Shown here piece after piece: positions 9,209-20,473 of a stretch of DNA of 35,633 bases. How positions within the stretch are numbered: position 1 is the stretch's first letter; every line of letters begins with the position of its first letter. Position numbers and translations under genes: made by a program. The notes under the pieces are model-generated. The model searched no databases. It saw only the letters and a program-made list of their open reading frames with translations, and was not told where the DNA came from. Location: NCBI GenBank assembly GCA_013812065.1, contig JACCUC010000186.1, positions 1-35,633 on the forward strand. The letters are read 5' to 3'. The stretch is from Thermoleophilaceae bacterium (GTDB lineage: Bacteria > Actinomycetota > Thermoleophilia > Solirubrobacterales > Thermoleophilaceae).

Positions 9209-10183
9209 ATGCTCGACTTCCAGACCCCTCAGATCTCCTCCGAGAAAATGGCCGACAACCGCACCCGCGCAACCGTCGAGCCGCTCGATCGAGGCTTCGG
9301 CTACACGTTTGGGAACTCGCTTCGGCGGGTGCTCCTCTCCTCGCTCGCCGGCGCCGCGGTCAAGAGCGTGCGCGTCGAGGGGGTGGCCCACGAGTTCTCG
9401 ACGATCGACGGCGTCACCGAGGACGTCACCGACATCGTGCTGAACTTGAAGGAGATCGTCTGCCGGATGCACTCCGAGGCCGATGAGGTCGAGGCCCCGC
9501 TCGTGGCCGACGGCCCCGGCGAGGTTACCGCGCACGACATCGACCTGCCGGCGGGCATCGAGATCCTCAACCCCGACGCCCACATCGCGACGCTCGAGCC
9601 GGGCACGCGGATCGAGATGTACCTGACCATCGGCCGGGGGCGCGGCTACTCGCCGGCCGAGGACAACAAGACCGAGGATCAGCCGATCGGGGTCATTCCG
9701 ATCGACTCGATCTTCTCGCCGGTCAAGCGCGTCGCCTACCAGGTCGAGACCGCCCGCGTCGGTCAGCGGACCGACTTCGACAAGCTCACCCTCGACGTCG
9801 AGACCGACGGCTCGAAGGAGCCCGAGGATGCGCTCGCCGAGGCGGCCGAGATCCTCATCAGCCGGCTGTCGATCTTCACCGAGGCTGACCGGGTGGAGGC
9901 GCTGCGAGGCGCGGGCGACGGCGTCGTCGAGGTGGGCGCGGATCTCGCGCCCGGGGGCGGCGGGATTCGGCGTGCCGACGGCATGGACGAGATCCTGATC
10001 GAGGAGCTCGAGCTCGGGGTGCGCTCCTACAACTGCCTTAAGCGGGCGGGGATCCAGACCGTCGGCGAGTTGCTCCAGCGCTCGGAGACCGAGCTCGCGG
10101 CCATCCCCAACTTTGGCTCGAAGTCGATCGAGGAGGTGAGGGAGACGCTCCGCGCCCGCGGGCTGTCGCTGCGCGACGCCTAG
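9209..10183 (+). CDS. rpoA: DNA-directed RNA polymerase subunit alpha
   Basis: [36 protein letters not shown]...; C-terminal alpha-[58 protein letters not shown] upstream. Confidence 0.98.
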   Translation: MLDFQTPQISSEKMADNRTRATVEPLDRGFGYTFGNSLRRVLLSSLAGAAVKSVRVEGVAHEFSTIDGVTEDVTDIVLNLKEIVCRMHSEADEVEAPLVADGPGEVTAHDIDLPAGIEILNPDAHIATLEPGTRIEMYLTIGRGRGYSPAEDNKTEDQPIGVIPIDSIFSPVKRVAYQVETARVGQRTDFDKLTLDVETDGSKEPEDALAEAAEILISRLSIFTEADRVEALRGAGDGVVEVGADLAPGGGGIRRADGMDEILIEELELGVRSYNCLKRAGIQTVGELLQRSETELAAIPNFGSKSIEEVRETLRARGLSLRDA

Positions 10184-10223
10184 ACCCAGACCGGGCCCGC
10201 GCCTCCCGCGCCACGCGGACGCG

Positions 10224-10229
10224 TACTCT
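10224..10229 (+). promoter_or_regulatory. Putative -10 (TACTCT) of leaderless rplQ
   Basis: TACTCT then 7 nt (caacgtc) then ATG; no SD in between. Confidence 0.45.
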
Positions 10230-10236
10230 CAACGTC

Positions 10237-10590
10237 ATGCGCCACAAGAAGACCCGACACAAGCTCAGCCGCGACTCCGCGCACCGCAAGGCGCTGCTCA
10301 TGAACCTCTCGCGTGAGGTCATCGACCACGAGCGGATCCGAACCACGCACGCCAAGGCCAAGGCACTCCGTCCCGAGGTCGAGAAGCTGATCACGCTCGC
10401 CAAGCGCGGCGATCTCCACGCCCGCCGCCAGGCCATGGCCGCCCTCGGACAGGACAAGTTCGTCGTCTACAAGCTGTTCGAGGAGGTGGCGCCGCGGTAC
10501 TCGGAGCGCCCGGGGGGCTACACGCGCATCCTCAAGCTCGGACCGCGCCCCTCGGACGCCACCGAGATGGCGTTGATCGAGCTCGTGTAG
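10237..10590 (+). CDS. rplQ: 50S ribosomal protein L17
   Basis: [56 protein letters not shown]. Confidence 0.97.
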   Translation: MRHKKTRHKLSRDSAHRKALLMNLSREVIDHERIRTTHAKAKALRPEVEKLITLAKRGDLHARRQAMAALGQDKFVVYKLFEEVAPRYSERPGGYTRILKLGPRPSDATEMALIELV

Positions 10591-10601
10591 GCGGGGCAAG
10601 C

Positions 10602-11411
10602 GTGACCGACGTCGAGCAGCTCAAGGAAGCCACCCGGCAGGTCTGGAGCCGCGGCGACTACGTGAAGCTGGCGGCACGGGTCGAGAGCGCGGCACAGGAG
10701 CTCGTCGACGTCTGTGCGATCTCGGCCGGCCAGGAGGTGCTCGAGGTGGCGGCCGGGAACGGCAACGTCGCCGTGCTGGCGGCGCGCGAGGGAGCTGCCG
10801 TCGTGGCCTCGGACCTCACCCCGGCGATGGTCGAGCTCGGCCGTATGCGCACCGAGACCGAAGGGCTCGATGTCGAGTGGCGCATCGCGGACGCCGAGGA
10901 GCTTCCCTTCGACGACGAGAGCTTCGACTGCGTCACCTCGGCCTTCGGTGCGATGTTCGGTCCCCGCCCCGATGTCGTGGCCGGCGAGCTCTTTCGGGTG
11001 GTCCGGCCCGGAAACACGGTCGGCATGGCCAACTGGACGCCCGAGGGCTTCATGGGCCGCTTCTTCGAGCTCTTCAACCGTTACGGGCCGCCGCGACCCG
11101 ATGACCTGCCGCATCCACTCGAGTGGGGGAGGGAGGAGGTCGTACGCGAGCGCTTCGAAAGCCTCGCCGGATCGATATGGACCGAGCCGCGGTGGGTCCG
11201 CTGGAGCTTTGCCGACCCCGACGAGGGATTTCGCTTCTACGGCGAGACCGCCGGCTCGTCGAGCGCGCTCGTGGCGACGCTCGACGAGGAGGCGGTCGCG
11301 CGCCTACGGGCGGATTTCGTCGAGCTGGTCGAGGGGTGGAACCAGGCCTCCGACGGCTCGGTCGAGATCGACGCCGAGTACCTGCTCGTGGTCGCGCGCC
11401 GGCCGGGGTAG
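10602..11411 (+). CDS. Class I SAM-dependent methyltransferase
   Basis: VLEVAAGNGNVAVLAAREGAAVVASDLTPAMVELGRMRTETEGLDVEWRIADAEELPFDDESFDCVTSAFGAMF (Methyltransf_11-like motifs). Confidence 0.88.
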   Translation: MTDVEQLKEATRQVWSRGDYVKLAARVESAAQELVDVCAISAGQEVLEVAAGNGNVAVLAAREGAAVVASDLTPAMVELGRMRTETEGLDVEWRIADAEELPFDDESFDCVTSAFGAMFGPRPDVVAGELFRVVRPGNTVGMANWTPEGFMGRFFELFNRYGPPRPDDLPHPLEWGREEVVRERFESLAGSIWTEPRWVRWSFADPDEGFRFYGETAGSSSALVATLDEEAVARLRADFVELVEGWNQASDGSVEIDAEYLLVVARRPG

Positions 11412-11414
11412 TCG

Positions 11415-12076
11415 CTACGACGGGCCGTCGACCTTGATCGGCTGCCAGCCCGGGACGGTGTTGCCCTCAGGCGGGATCGGACGCTCCCGCAGGATTCGGG
11501 CGAGGTGGACTACGTTGTGGGCCATCCAGCTCGCGGTCTTCCGGGTGTATGCGCTCCGGTTCCACCCGTCGGCCTCGATGAACGAGGGACCGGGGCCCGA
11601 GTCGCCCACCCAGTAGCAGTCCGCGTTGGGCGGGACCGGGCATCCCAGGTGCCCCAGGTTGAACAGCGTCGTGCCGGCGGCGTCGTGCGCTCCGTCCTCG
11701 TTGCCGGTCACGACGACGCCGCCGACCGTGTTGTAGAGGGGGTACTGACCGACCTCGTTCGTGTCGTTGTAGGTCCCGTCGAGGCGCTCGATCACCATCT
11801 GGCAGACGCTCGAGCGCACCCCGAACCAGATCGAGGTGCCGATGATCAGGATGTCGGCGGCGAGGATCTTGGCGAGGATCTTCGGCCACTCGTCGCCGTC
11901 GCCGAGGTCGGACTCGACGCCGAACGGGATGTGGTGGTCGACGATCCGCACGATCTCGGTCTCGCACTCGAGCTCGTCGAGGATCTCGGCGACCCGGTCG
12001 AGCAGCGCCTCGGTGTCGAGACCTGCGGCGAGGGCTTGAGCGTGCAGTTGAGCATCAGGGCCGTGAGGTCGGCCAT
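11415..12076 (-). CDS. Flavodoxin / NADPH-dependent FMN reductase family protein, apparent 1-nt frameshift near 12023-12032
   Basis: Start MADLTALMLNCTLKPSP lies in the 11846..12076 frame; the body AGLDTEALLDRVAEILDELECETEIVRIVDHHIPFGVE...ADILIIGTSIWFGVRSSVCQMVIERLDG is in the 11415..12482 frame. Confidence 0.8.
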
Positions 12077-12162
12077 GGACGGCTCCTGTCTTCGGAGGGC
12101 GGGGTGAGTGGCGTGACCCTACCCGGAGCACGCGCTCGGCCGCAACACCCGAGGCGGTGACG

Positions 12163-12168
12163 TAAGGT
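12163..12168 (+). promoter_or_regulatory. Putative -10 (TAAGGT) of truA
   Basis: TAAGGT then 9 nt then ATG. Confidence 0.35.
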
Positions 12169-12177
12169 CGCCGTTCG

Positions 12178-12894
12178 ATGACCGCGCGGCTCGAGCTCGA
12201 GTACGACGGCGGCGGCTTTGCCGGCTGGGCTCGCCAACCGGGCGCGCGCACCGTACAGGGCGTCGTCGAGGAGGCGCTCGCGGCCGCGGGGCGGCCGGCC
12301 GTGCTGACTGTGGCCGGACGGACCGACGCGGGCGTCCACGCGCGCGGGCAGGTGGCGAGCCACGAGGGCCAGCCGCTTGCCGTCGAGAGGCTGAACGCAT
12401 CGCTGGCACCTGACGTTCGGGTGCTCAGCAGCGTCTCGGCGCTCGCGGGCTTCGACGCCCGTCGCGACGCTCGCGCCCGCACCTACCGCTATCGCGTCCT
12501 CGCCCGCCCGACCGCGAGCCCCTTCGAGCGCGGGCGGGCGCTGCACTGGCCGAAGCCTCTCGATCGCGACCTCCTCGCAGCGTGCGCGGAGCCCGTCTGC
12601 GGTCGCCACGACTTCAGCGCGTTCACGCCGACCAGGACCGACCACGTGCGCTTCGAGCGCGAGGTCTTGCGGGCCGAGTGGCTCCAGGACGGTGCGGACG
12701 CGCTCGAGCTGTGGATCGAGGCCGACGCGTTCATGCGCCACATGGTCCGGACCCTCGTAGGGACAATGCTCGACGTCGCGGGGACACGGCGGTCGCTCGA
12801 AGGTCTCGAGCGCCTGCTCGAGGGACGACCACGGTCGGACGCCGGTCCGACGGCCCCCGCGTGCGGGCTCTACCTGGAGTCGGTCCGGTACTGA
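12178..12894 (+). CDS. truA: tRNA pseudouridine(38-40) synthase
   Basis: LELEYDGGGFAGWARQPGARTVQGVVEEAL...VAGRTDAGVHARGQVASHE. Confidence 0.95.
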   Translation: MTARLELEYDGGGFAGWARQPGARTVQGVVEEALAAAGRPAVLTVAGRTDAGVHARGQVASHEGQPLAVERLNASLAPDVRVLSSVSALAGFDARRDARARTYRYRVLARPTASPFERGRALHWPKPLDRDLLAACAEPVCGRHDFSAFTPTRTDHVRFEREVLRAEWLQDGADALELWIEADAFMRHMVRTLVGTMLDVAGTRRSLEGLERLLEGRPRSDAGPTAPACGLYLESVRY

Positions 12895-12955
12895 CCGCAG
12901 ACGCGGAGTCGTAGCGCGGGCGCGCCCGCCCCGGCCCCTATCCTCAGCGGTCGCC

Positions 12956-15803
<2,848 letters not shown>

Positions 15804-15846
15804 CGGGCTTCGCACCCGGCGCTTTGCGCTAACGTCGCGTGTCGGT

Positions 15847-17145
15847 ATGGCCAAGGTCGTAAAGCTCGAAGATGCGGCCAAGGACAAGGCCGTCCAGCGC
15901 CGCGGTGGCTCCCGCCGGCGCCGCAGCCTCGCTCGCACCGCTCTCGTCCTGGGGGGCGGTGGCTTCACGGGCGGGGTCTACGAGATCGGCGCGTTGCGCG
16001 CACTCGACCTGCTCGCGGTCAACCGCACGATCAATCAGTTCGACGTCTACGTCGGGACGAGCGCGGGGTCGATGATCGCGAGCCTCGCCGCCAACGGAGT
16101 GACGCCCGAGGAGATGATGCGGGTGGTCAACCAGCAGGTCCCGACTCCTTTCGAGGAAATCGACCTCGGCACGCTCCTGCGTCCCAACTACGGCGAGTTC
16201 GTCCGCCAGGGCGCGCTGCTCCCCTGGCGGCTTCTGGGCCTCGGGCGCGAGCTCGTGCGCGACCTGCGCTCGGTCTCGCTGATGGATCTCGGCGTCGCGC
16301 TCGCCGAGAACCTTCCCGCCGGGATCTACAACGGCTCGGGGCTCGAGCGCTATCTGCGCGAGGTCCTCGGAGAGCTCGACCGGACCGACGACTTCCGTGT
16401 CCTGCGCAACGAGCTCTTCCTAGCGGCCACCGACCTCGACACGTGCGAGCGCATCGTGCTCGGTGACGAGGGCTTCGAGGACGTACCGATCTCCCGGGCG
16501 GTCGCCGCCTCGACGGCGCTGCCCATGGTCTACCGCCCGGTCGAGGTCAAGAGCCGCCAGCTCGTCGACGGAGGCATTCGCTCGACCACCAACGTCGATA
16601 TCGCGGTCGAGCGCGGGGCCAGCTTCATCATCGTCGTGAACCCGCTCGTGCCCTACGTCAACGACTTCCAGAAGATGATCCCGACCGCGCTCGGGAGCCG
16701 GGTGCGGCGGGTCTCCGACATGGGCTTCCCGCAGATCGGCTACCAGGCGTTCAAGCTGCTGGCCCACCAGCGCCTGCACGAGGCGGTCTCGCACTGGGAG
16801 CGCAAGTACCCGGGCGTCGACATCATCCTCATCGAGCCCGACCCCAACGACGAGTTGATGTTCGAGACCAACATCATGAACTTCAGAAAGCGGGTCGAGA
16901 TCGCCCGCCACGGATTCGAGTCGGTCACCGTGCGGCTCGCCCGCGACTACGACCGCTTCTCGGCGGTCTGCGCCCGACACGGGATCGAGATCTCCGCGGC
17001 GCGGGTGCGCAACGTCGTTCAGCACTTCGAGCGCCAGCGCGAGGACACCAGCGCCTGGCGGCGCATCCTCGAGCAGACGACCGGGGCGCTCCTGCGCCAG
17101 GCCCAGGGCTCGCGGCGAGGATCCCGGGAGACGACGGGCTCCTAG
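15847..17145 (+). CDS. Patatin-like phospholipase family protein
   Basis: ALVLGGGGFTGGVYEIGALRAL ... YVGTSAGSMIASLAANG (GXSXG) ... LVDGGIRSTTNVD (DGG). Confidence 0.88.
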   Translation: MAKVVKLEDAAKDKAVQRRGGSRRRRSLARTALVLGGGGFTGGVYEIGALRALDLLAVNRTINQFDVYVGTSAGSMIASLAANGVTPEEMMRVVNQQVPTPFEEIDLGTLLRPNYGEFVRQGALLPWRLLGLGRELVRDLRSVSLMDLGVALAENLPAGIYNGSGLERYLREVLGELDRTDDFRVLRNELFLAATDLDTCERIVLGDEGFEDVPISRAVAASTALPMVYRPVEVKSRQLVDGGIRSTTNVDIAVERGASFIIVVNPLVPYVNDFQKMIPTALGSRVRRVSDMGFPQIGYQAFKLLAHQRLHEAVSHWERKYPGVDIILIEPDPNDELMFETNIMNFRKRVEIARHGFESVTVRLARDYDRFSAVCARHGIEISAARVRNVVQHFERQREDTSAWRRILEQTTGALLRQAQGSRRGSRETTGS

Positions 17146-18947
17146 CTCGCGTAGAGCGCCTCGATATCGCGCTCGTACTTCTCGCTCACCACGTTGCGCT
17201 TGACCTTCAGGGTCGGGGTGAGCTCGCCGGTCTCCTGCGTGAGGTCGTGGGGGAGGACGACGAACCGCTTGATCTGCTCGACGCGCCCTACGTCGGCGTT
17301 CACCGCATCGACGGTTCGCTGTATCTCGGCGCGCATGGCCTCCGAGCTCGGCAGCTCCTCGACGGGGATCCCGTGCTGCTGTGCGAACGCGGGCGCCTCC
17401 TCGGGATCCAGGGTGAGCAGCGCCACGAGATACGGTCGGCGGTCGCCCACCACCACGGCTTGGGAGATCCAGCGGTTCTGCTTCAGGCCGTTCTCGAGAT
17501 TGGTGGGCGTGATGTTCTTGCCGCCGGCCGTGATCAGGATGTCCTTCTTGCGCCCGTTGATGAACAGGAAGCCGTCGCCGTCGACGTAACCGAGGTCGCC
17601 GGTGTGCAGCCACCCGTCCACGAGCGTCTCGGCGGTCGCCTCCTCGTCCTTGTAGTAGCCCTGGAACATGTTCGCGCCCCGGAGCAGGACCTCGCCGTCC
17701 TCGGCGATCTCCACCTCGACGCCCGGAAAGGGCTTTCCGACCGATCCGAGCCGGTAGTCCTCGAGGGTGTTGATCGTCGCCCCGGTCGAGGTCTCGGTCA
17801 TCCCGTAGGCCTCGAGCACGGGTACGCCGCTGGCGAAGAAGAACTCGAGGATCTCCCGGGCGATCGGCGCGGCGCCGGTGACCGCCTGGCGCAGCTCGCC
17901 GCCGAACAGGCCCCTCACCTTCGAGAGCACCTGCTTGTCGGCGACGGCGTACTGGCGCGCGAGCAGGAAGCCGGGACGCCTGCCATCTCGCTCGAGCTCG
18001 CGAACTCTGCTTCCGACGCCGATCGACCACCAGAAGACCTTTTCCTTGAAGCCGCCCGCCTCGGCGATCCGCGCGGTGGCCTGCGTGTAGATCTTCTCGA
18101 AGATCCGCGGAACCGAGGGGAAGTAGGCCGGCTTGACGTCGCTCAGGTTGGGGACGATCTTGAGCGGGTCCTTCTCCCAGTAGGCGATCGTCGCGCCGAG
18201 GTCGATCGCGACGAACTGAACCAGGATCGCGAAGGCGTGCGCGAGCGGGAGGAAGAGGTACACGACCTCGCCCTGGGCCAGCACTGCCTGCGACTCGACC
18301 ATGTCGCACATCGCGCGGTAGTTGCCGTGGGTGAGGATGCAGCCCTTGGGCGGTCCCGTGGTGCCCGAGGTGTAGATGTAGAGGCAGGTGTCGTCGGAAC
18401 CGACGGCGGTGGCGCGTTCCTCGAGCTCCGAGTCGTCGCGCCCGCGCCCGCGCTCGCGCAGGTCGTCGAGGGAGATGGCGTCGCCCGTGTCCCCGCTCGG
18501 GTCCATGACCACGACCAGCTCGAGGTTCGGCAGCTCGGACTGAACGTGACGGACCTTGGCGAGCTGCTCGGCGTCCTCGACGAAGACGACCCGCGAGTCG
18601 GAGTGGCCGAGCACGTAGCGGCATTCCTCGGGCGAGTTGGTCTGGTAGATCGACACCGATGCCGCTCCCGCGGCGAGGATGCCGAAGTTCGCGTAGGTCC
18701 ACTCCGGACGCGAGTTCGAGAGGATCGAGACCCGATCGCCGCGCTCGATGCCGAAGTCGGCGAGCCCGAGCGCGACCTCCTTGACCACCTCCGCGAGCTC
18801 GCGGTAGGAGACGTCGACCCAGCGGTCGCCGGACCTGTGCCGGAGCGCCGGTCGATCGGCGTGAAGGCGGCCCGCGAGCAGGACGATATCGGCGATCGTC
18901 CTCGAGCCGGTGTTGGCCTGCGATGCTGGGACCGTCTTCACTTCCAT
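17142..18947 (-). CDS. Long-chain fatty acid--CoA ligase (AMP-forming)
   Basis: DTCLYIYTSGTTGPPKGCILTHGNYRAM ... EAYGMTETSTGATINT ... GWLHTGDLGYVDGDGFLFINGRKKDILITAGGKNI. Confidence 0.93.
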   Translation of the reverse strand: MEVKTVPASQANTGSRTIADIVLLAGRLHADRPALRHRSGDRWVDVSYRELAEVVKEVALGLADFGIERGDRVSILSNSRPEWTYANFGILAAGAASVSIYQTNSPEECRYVLGHSDSRVVFVEDAEQLAKVRHVQSELPNLELVVVMDPSGDTGDAISLDDLRERGRGRDDSELEERATAVGSDDTCLYIYTSGTTGPPKGCILTHGNYRAMCDMVESQAVLAQGEVVYLFLPLAHAFAILVQFVAIDLGATIAYWEKDPLKIVPNLSDVKPAYFPSVPRIFEKIYTQATARIAEAGGFKEKVFWWSIGVGSRVRELERDGRRPGFLLARQYAVADKQVLSKVRGLFGGELRQAVTGAAPIAREILEFFFASGVPVLEAYGMTETSTGATINTLEDYRLGSVGKPFPGVEVEIAEDGEVLLRGANMFQGYYKDEEATAETLVDGWLHTGDLGYVDGDGFLFINGRKKDILITAGGKNITPTNLENGLKQNRWISQAVVVGDRRPYLVALLTLDPEEAPAFAQQHGIPVEELPSSEAMRAEIQRTVDAVNADVGRVEQIKRFVVLPHDLTQETGELTPTLKVKRNVVSEKYERDIEALYAS

Positions 18948-19072
18948 CTCGCCATCCTTGGTGCGTTCGGGTGCGAGACGGGAATTGTACGGCCGTGAGC
19001 CGCTATCGCCGCCGAGGCATCCTGAGTCCTATCCGATGGTTGGGATGGGCGCCCCCGGTACGACCTCGTCCC

Positions 19073-19249
19073 TCAGACCTTGGCCGGCTCCGGGCGTGCC
19101 TGGGCGTCGCGGAGCGAGGTGACGAACAGCGTCTTGTCGATCCGGCCCTGGAAGATAGGTACACCGAGCTCCATGCAGCGGGTGATCACCTCTCGACGGT
19201 GCATCCCGATCTCGCGACCAAGCTCGGTGGGGGTCAGGTGTATCGCCAT
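19073..19249 (-). CDS. Small (58 aa) helix-turn-helix-like protein of unknown function
   Basis: MAIHLTPTELGREIGMHRREVITRCMELGVPIFQGRIDKTLFVTSLRDAQARPEPAKV; strong SD (GGAGAGGAG) 6 nt before ATG; LTPTELGREIGMHRREVITRCMELG resembles an HTH. Confidence 0.7.
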   Translation of the reverse strand: MAIHLTPTELGREIGMHRREVITRCMELGVPIFQGRIDKTLFVTSLRDAQARPEPAKV

Positions 19250-19284
19250 CGCGCTCCTCTCCTCGTTTGCCGCCTGAGAGAACA

Positions 19285-19317
19285 TTGTTACCGCTCGGGT
19301 CGGACGTTGCAAGCGGT
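19285..19317 (-). promoter_or_regulatory. Sigma70-like promoter with embedded inverted repeat upstream of the 58-aa HTH gene
   Basis: Minus strand: TTGCAA-16 nt-TAACAA; 6-bp inverted repeat arms ACCGCT (19290-19295) / AGCGGT (19312-19317) span the spacer. Confidence 0.55.
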
Positions 19318-19325
19318 TTTTCGTC

Positions 19326-19352
19326 CAATCTGCGGATGCTCTGAGCAGATTG
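19326..19352. repeat. Inverted repeat CAATCTGC-11 nt-GCAGATTG just past Nif3 stop
   Basis: Perfect 8-bp arms separated by ggatgctctga. Confidence 0.7.
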
Positions 19353-19354
19353 TC

Positions 19355-20116
19355 CTAAACCGGGTTCGCGACCTCCACGAAGCGGTGCTCGATCCCGAAA
19401 CGGTCGGCGATCAGCTCGCCGAGGCGGCGGACCCCGAAAGTCTCGGTCGCGTAGTGCCCGCCGGCCACGAAGTGGATGCCCGCCTCGCGGGCGTCGGCCA
19501 TCGCCGGCTCCGAGGGCTCGCCGGTGACGAGCGCGTCGAGACCGCGCTCGACGGCCTCGGCCAGGGTTCCCGCCCCGCCGCCCGACACGATCCCGACGCT
19601 GCGCACGGACGCCGGCCCCTCGGCGAACACGAGCGGCTTCCGCCCGAAGGCCGCGGTGGCGCGCTCGACGAGCGCGGCCGCGGATACACCCTCTCCGCGG
19701 ACCCGTCCGACCCACCCGATCGAGCGACCGCGATGCTCGCCGAAGGGCTCGCAGCGGTCGAGGCCGAGCGCTGCGCAGATGAGCGCGTTATTGCCGACGT
19801 CGGCGTGCGCGTCGAGCGGCAAGTGATAGGCGACGAGCGACAGGTCGGCGCCGAAAAGCGCCTCGAGGCGAGCCTTCTGGGGCTCGGTCATCACCGCCGG
19901 TCCCTTCTCCCAGAACATGCCGTGGTGGCACAGGACCATCTGCGCACCCGCAGCGGCCGCCGCAGCAAAGAGCTCTGCGTGGGCCGATACGCCACTGACC
20001 ACGAGGCCGACCTCTGGCGAGCCCGGCACCTGGAGACCGTTGGGGCCGTGGTCGGGCCATCCCCGAGCGTCAAGCAGCTCGTCGAGGAAGGCGACGATCT
20101 CATCCCGGCTCGCCAT
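19355..20116 (-). CDS. Nif3-like dinuclear metal centre protein
   Basis: MASRDEIVAFLDELLDARGWPDHGPNGLQVPGSPEVGLVVSGVSAHAELFAAAAAAGAQMVLCHHGMFWEKG ... HFVAGGHYATETFGVRRLGELIADRFGIEHRFVEVANPV. Confidence 0.92.
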   Translation of the reverse strand: MASRDEIVAFLDELLDARGWPDHGPNGLQVPGSPEVGLVVSGVSAHAELFAAAAAAGAQMVLCHHGMFWEKGPAVMTEPQKARLEALFGADLSLVAYHLPLDAHADVGNNALICAALGLDRCEPFGEHRGRSIGWVGRVRGEGVSAAALVERATAAFGRKPLVFAEGPASVRSVGIVSGGGAGTLAEAVERGLDALVTGEPSEPAMADAREAGIHFVAGGHYATETFGVRRLGELIADRFGIEHRFVEVANPV

Positions 20117-20175
20117 GCCTCCGCGAGGCTAGCGCCGAGATGCCACCGCAGCATGTGCGGTCGAGCGCGGCCGGG

Positions 20176-20181
20176 TAACCT
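20176..20181 (+). promoter_or_regulatory. Putative -10 (TAACCT) of leaderless 84-aa ORF
   Basis: TAACCT then 6 nt then ATG. Confidence 0.45.
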
Positions 20182-20187
20182 GCTCCC

Positions 20188-20442
20188 ATGGCGCGGCCGA
20201 GCACCGCGGCGGAGGAGGGGACCTTCCTCGAGTCGCTCATGGACACCAACCTGTACTCGATGGGCGCGTACTTCTCTGATCAGCACCCCGACCTCGTCGA
20301 GCAGGTGATAGGGGAGAGCGAGGCGATCGAGGAGGACGGCCTGGTCGGCTATGCCGAGGAGCACGATCTCTCGCTCGAGCAGTGCTTCCAGACGCTTCTC
20401 ACGGGGCTGGCCGTGCGCTACTACAAGGCCGTCGCGGCGTAG
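20188..20442 (+). CDS. Hypothetical protein, 84 aa, acidic
   Basis: MARPSTAAEEGTFLESLMDTNLYSMGAYFSDQHPDLVEQVIGESEAIEEDGLVGYAEEHDLSLEQCFQTLLTGLAVRYYKAVAA; own -10 element, clean intergenic placement, terminator-like hairpin after stop. Confidence 0.65.
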   Translation: MARPSTAAEEGTFLESLMDTNLYSMGAYFSDQHPDLVEQVIGESEAIEEDGLVGYAEEHDLSLEQCFQTLLTGLAVRYYKAVAA

Positions 20443-20448
20443 CTTGTT

Positions 20449-20465
20449 GCCGCCGGGGAGGCGGC
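20449..20465. terminator. Hairpin between convergent genes (possible bidirectional terminator)
   Basis: GCCGCC-GGGGA-GGCGGC between stop codons at 20442(+) and 20474(-). Confidence 0.4.
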
Positions 20466-20473
20466 GAGCCCGG

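Noticed and set aside
10602-11411. Methyltransferase as BioC (malonyl-ACP methyltransferase) supplying the biotin genes
   Set aside because: Generic class I methyltransferase, 12 kb from the bio genes and beside the ribosomal operon; no specific BioC evidence.
16420-18702. 760-aa ORF overlapping the patatin and acyl-CoA ligase genes
   Set aside because: Out-of-frame reading of the ligase plus the antisense of patatin; Arg-rich low-complexity translation.
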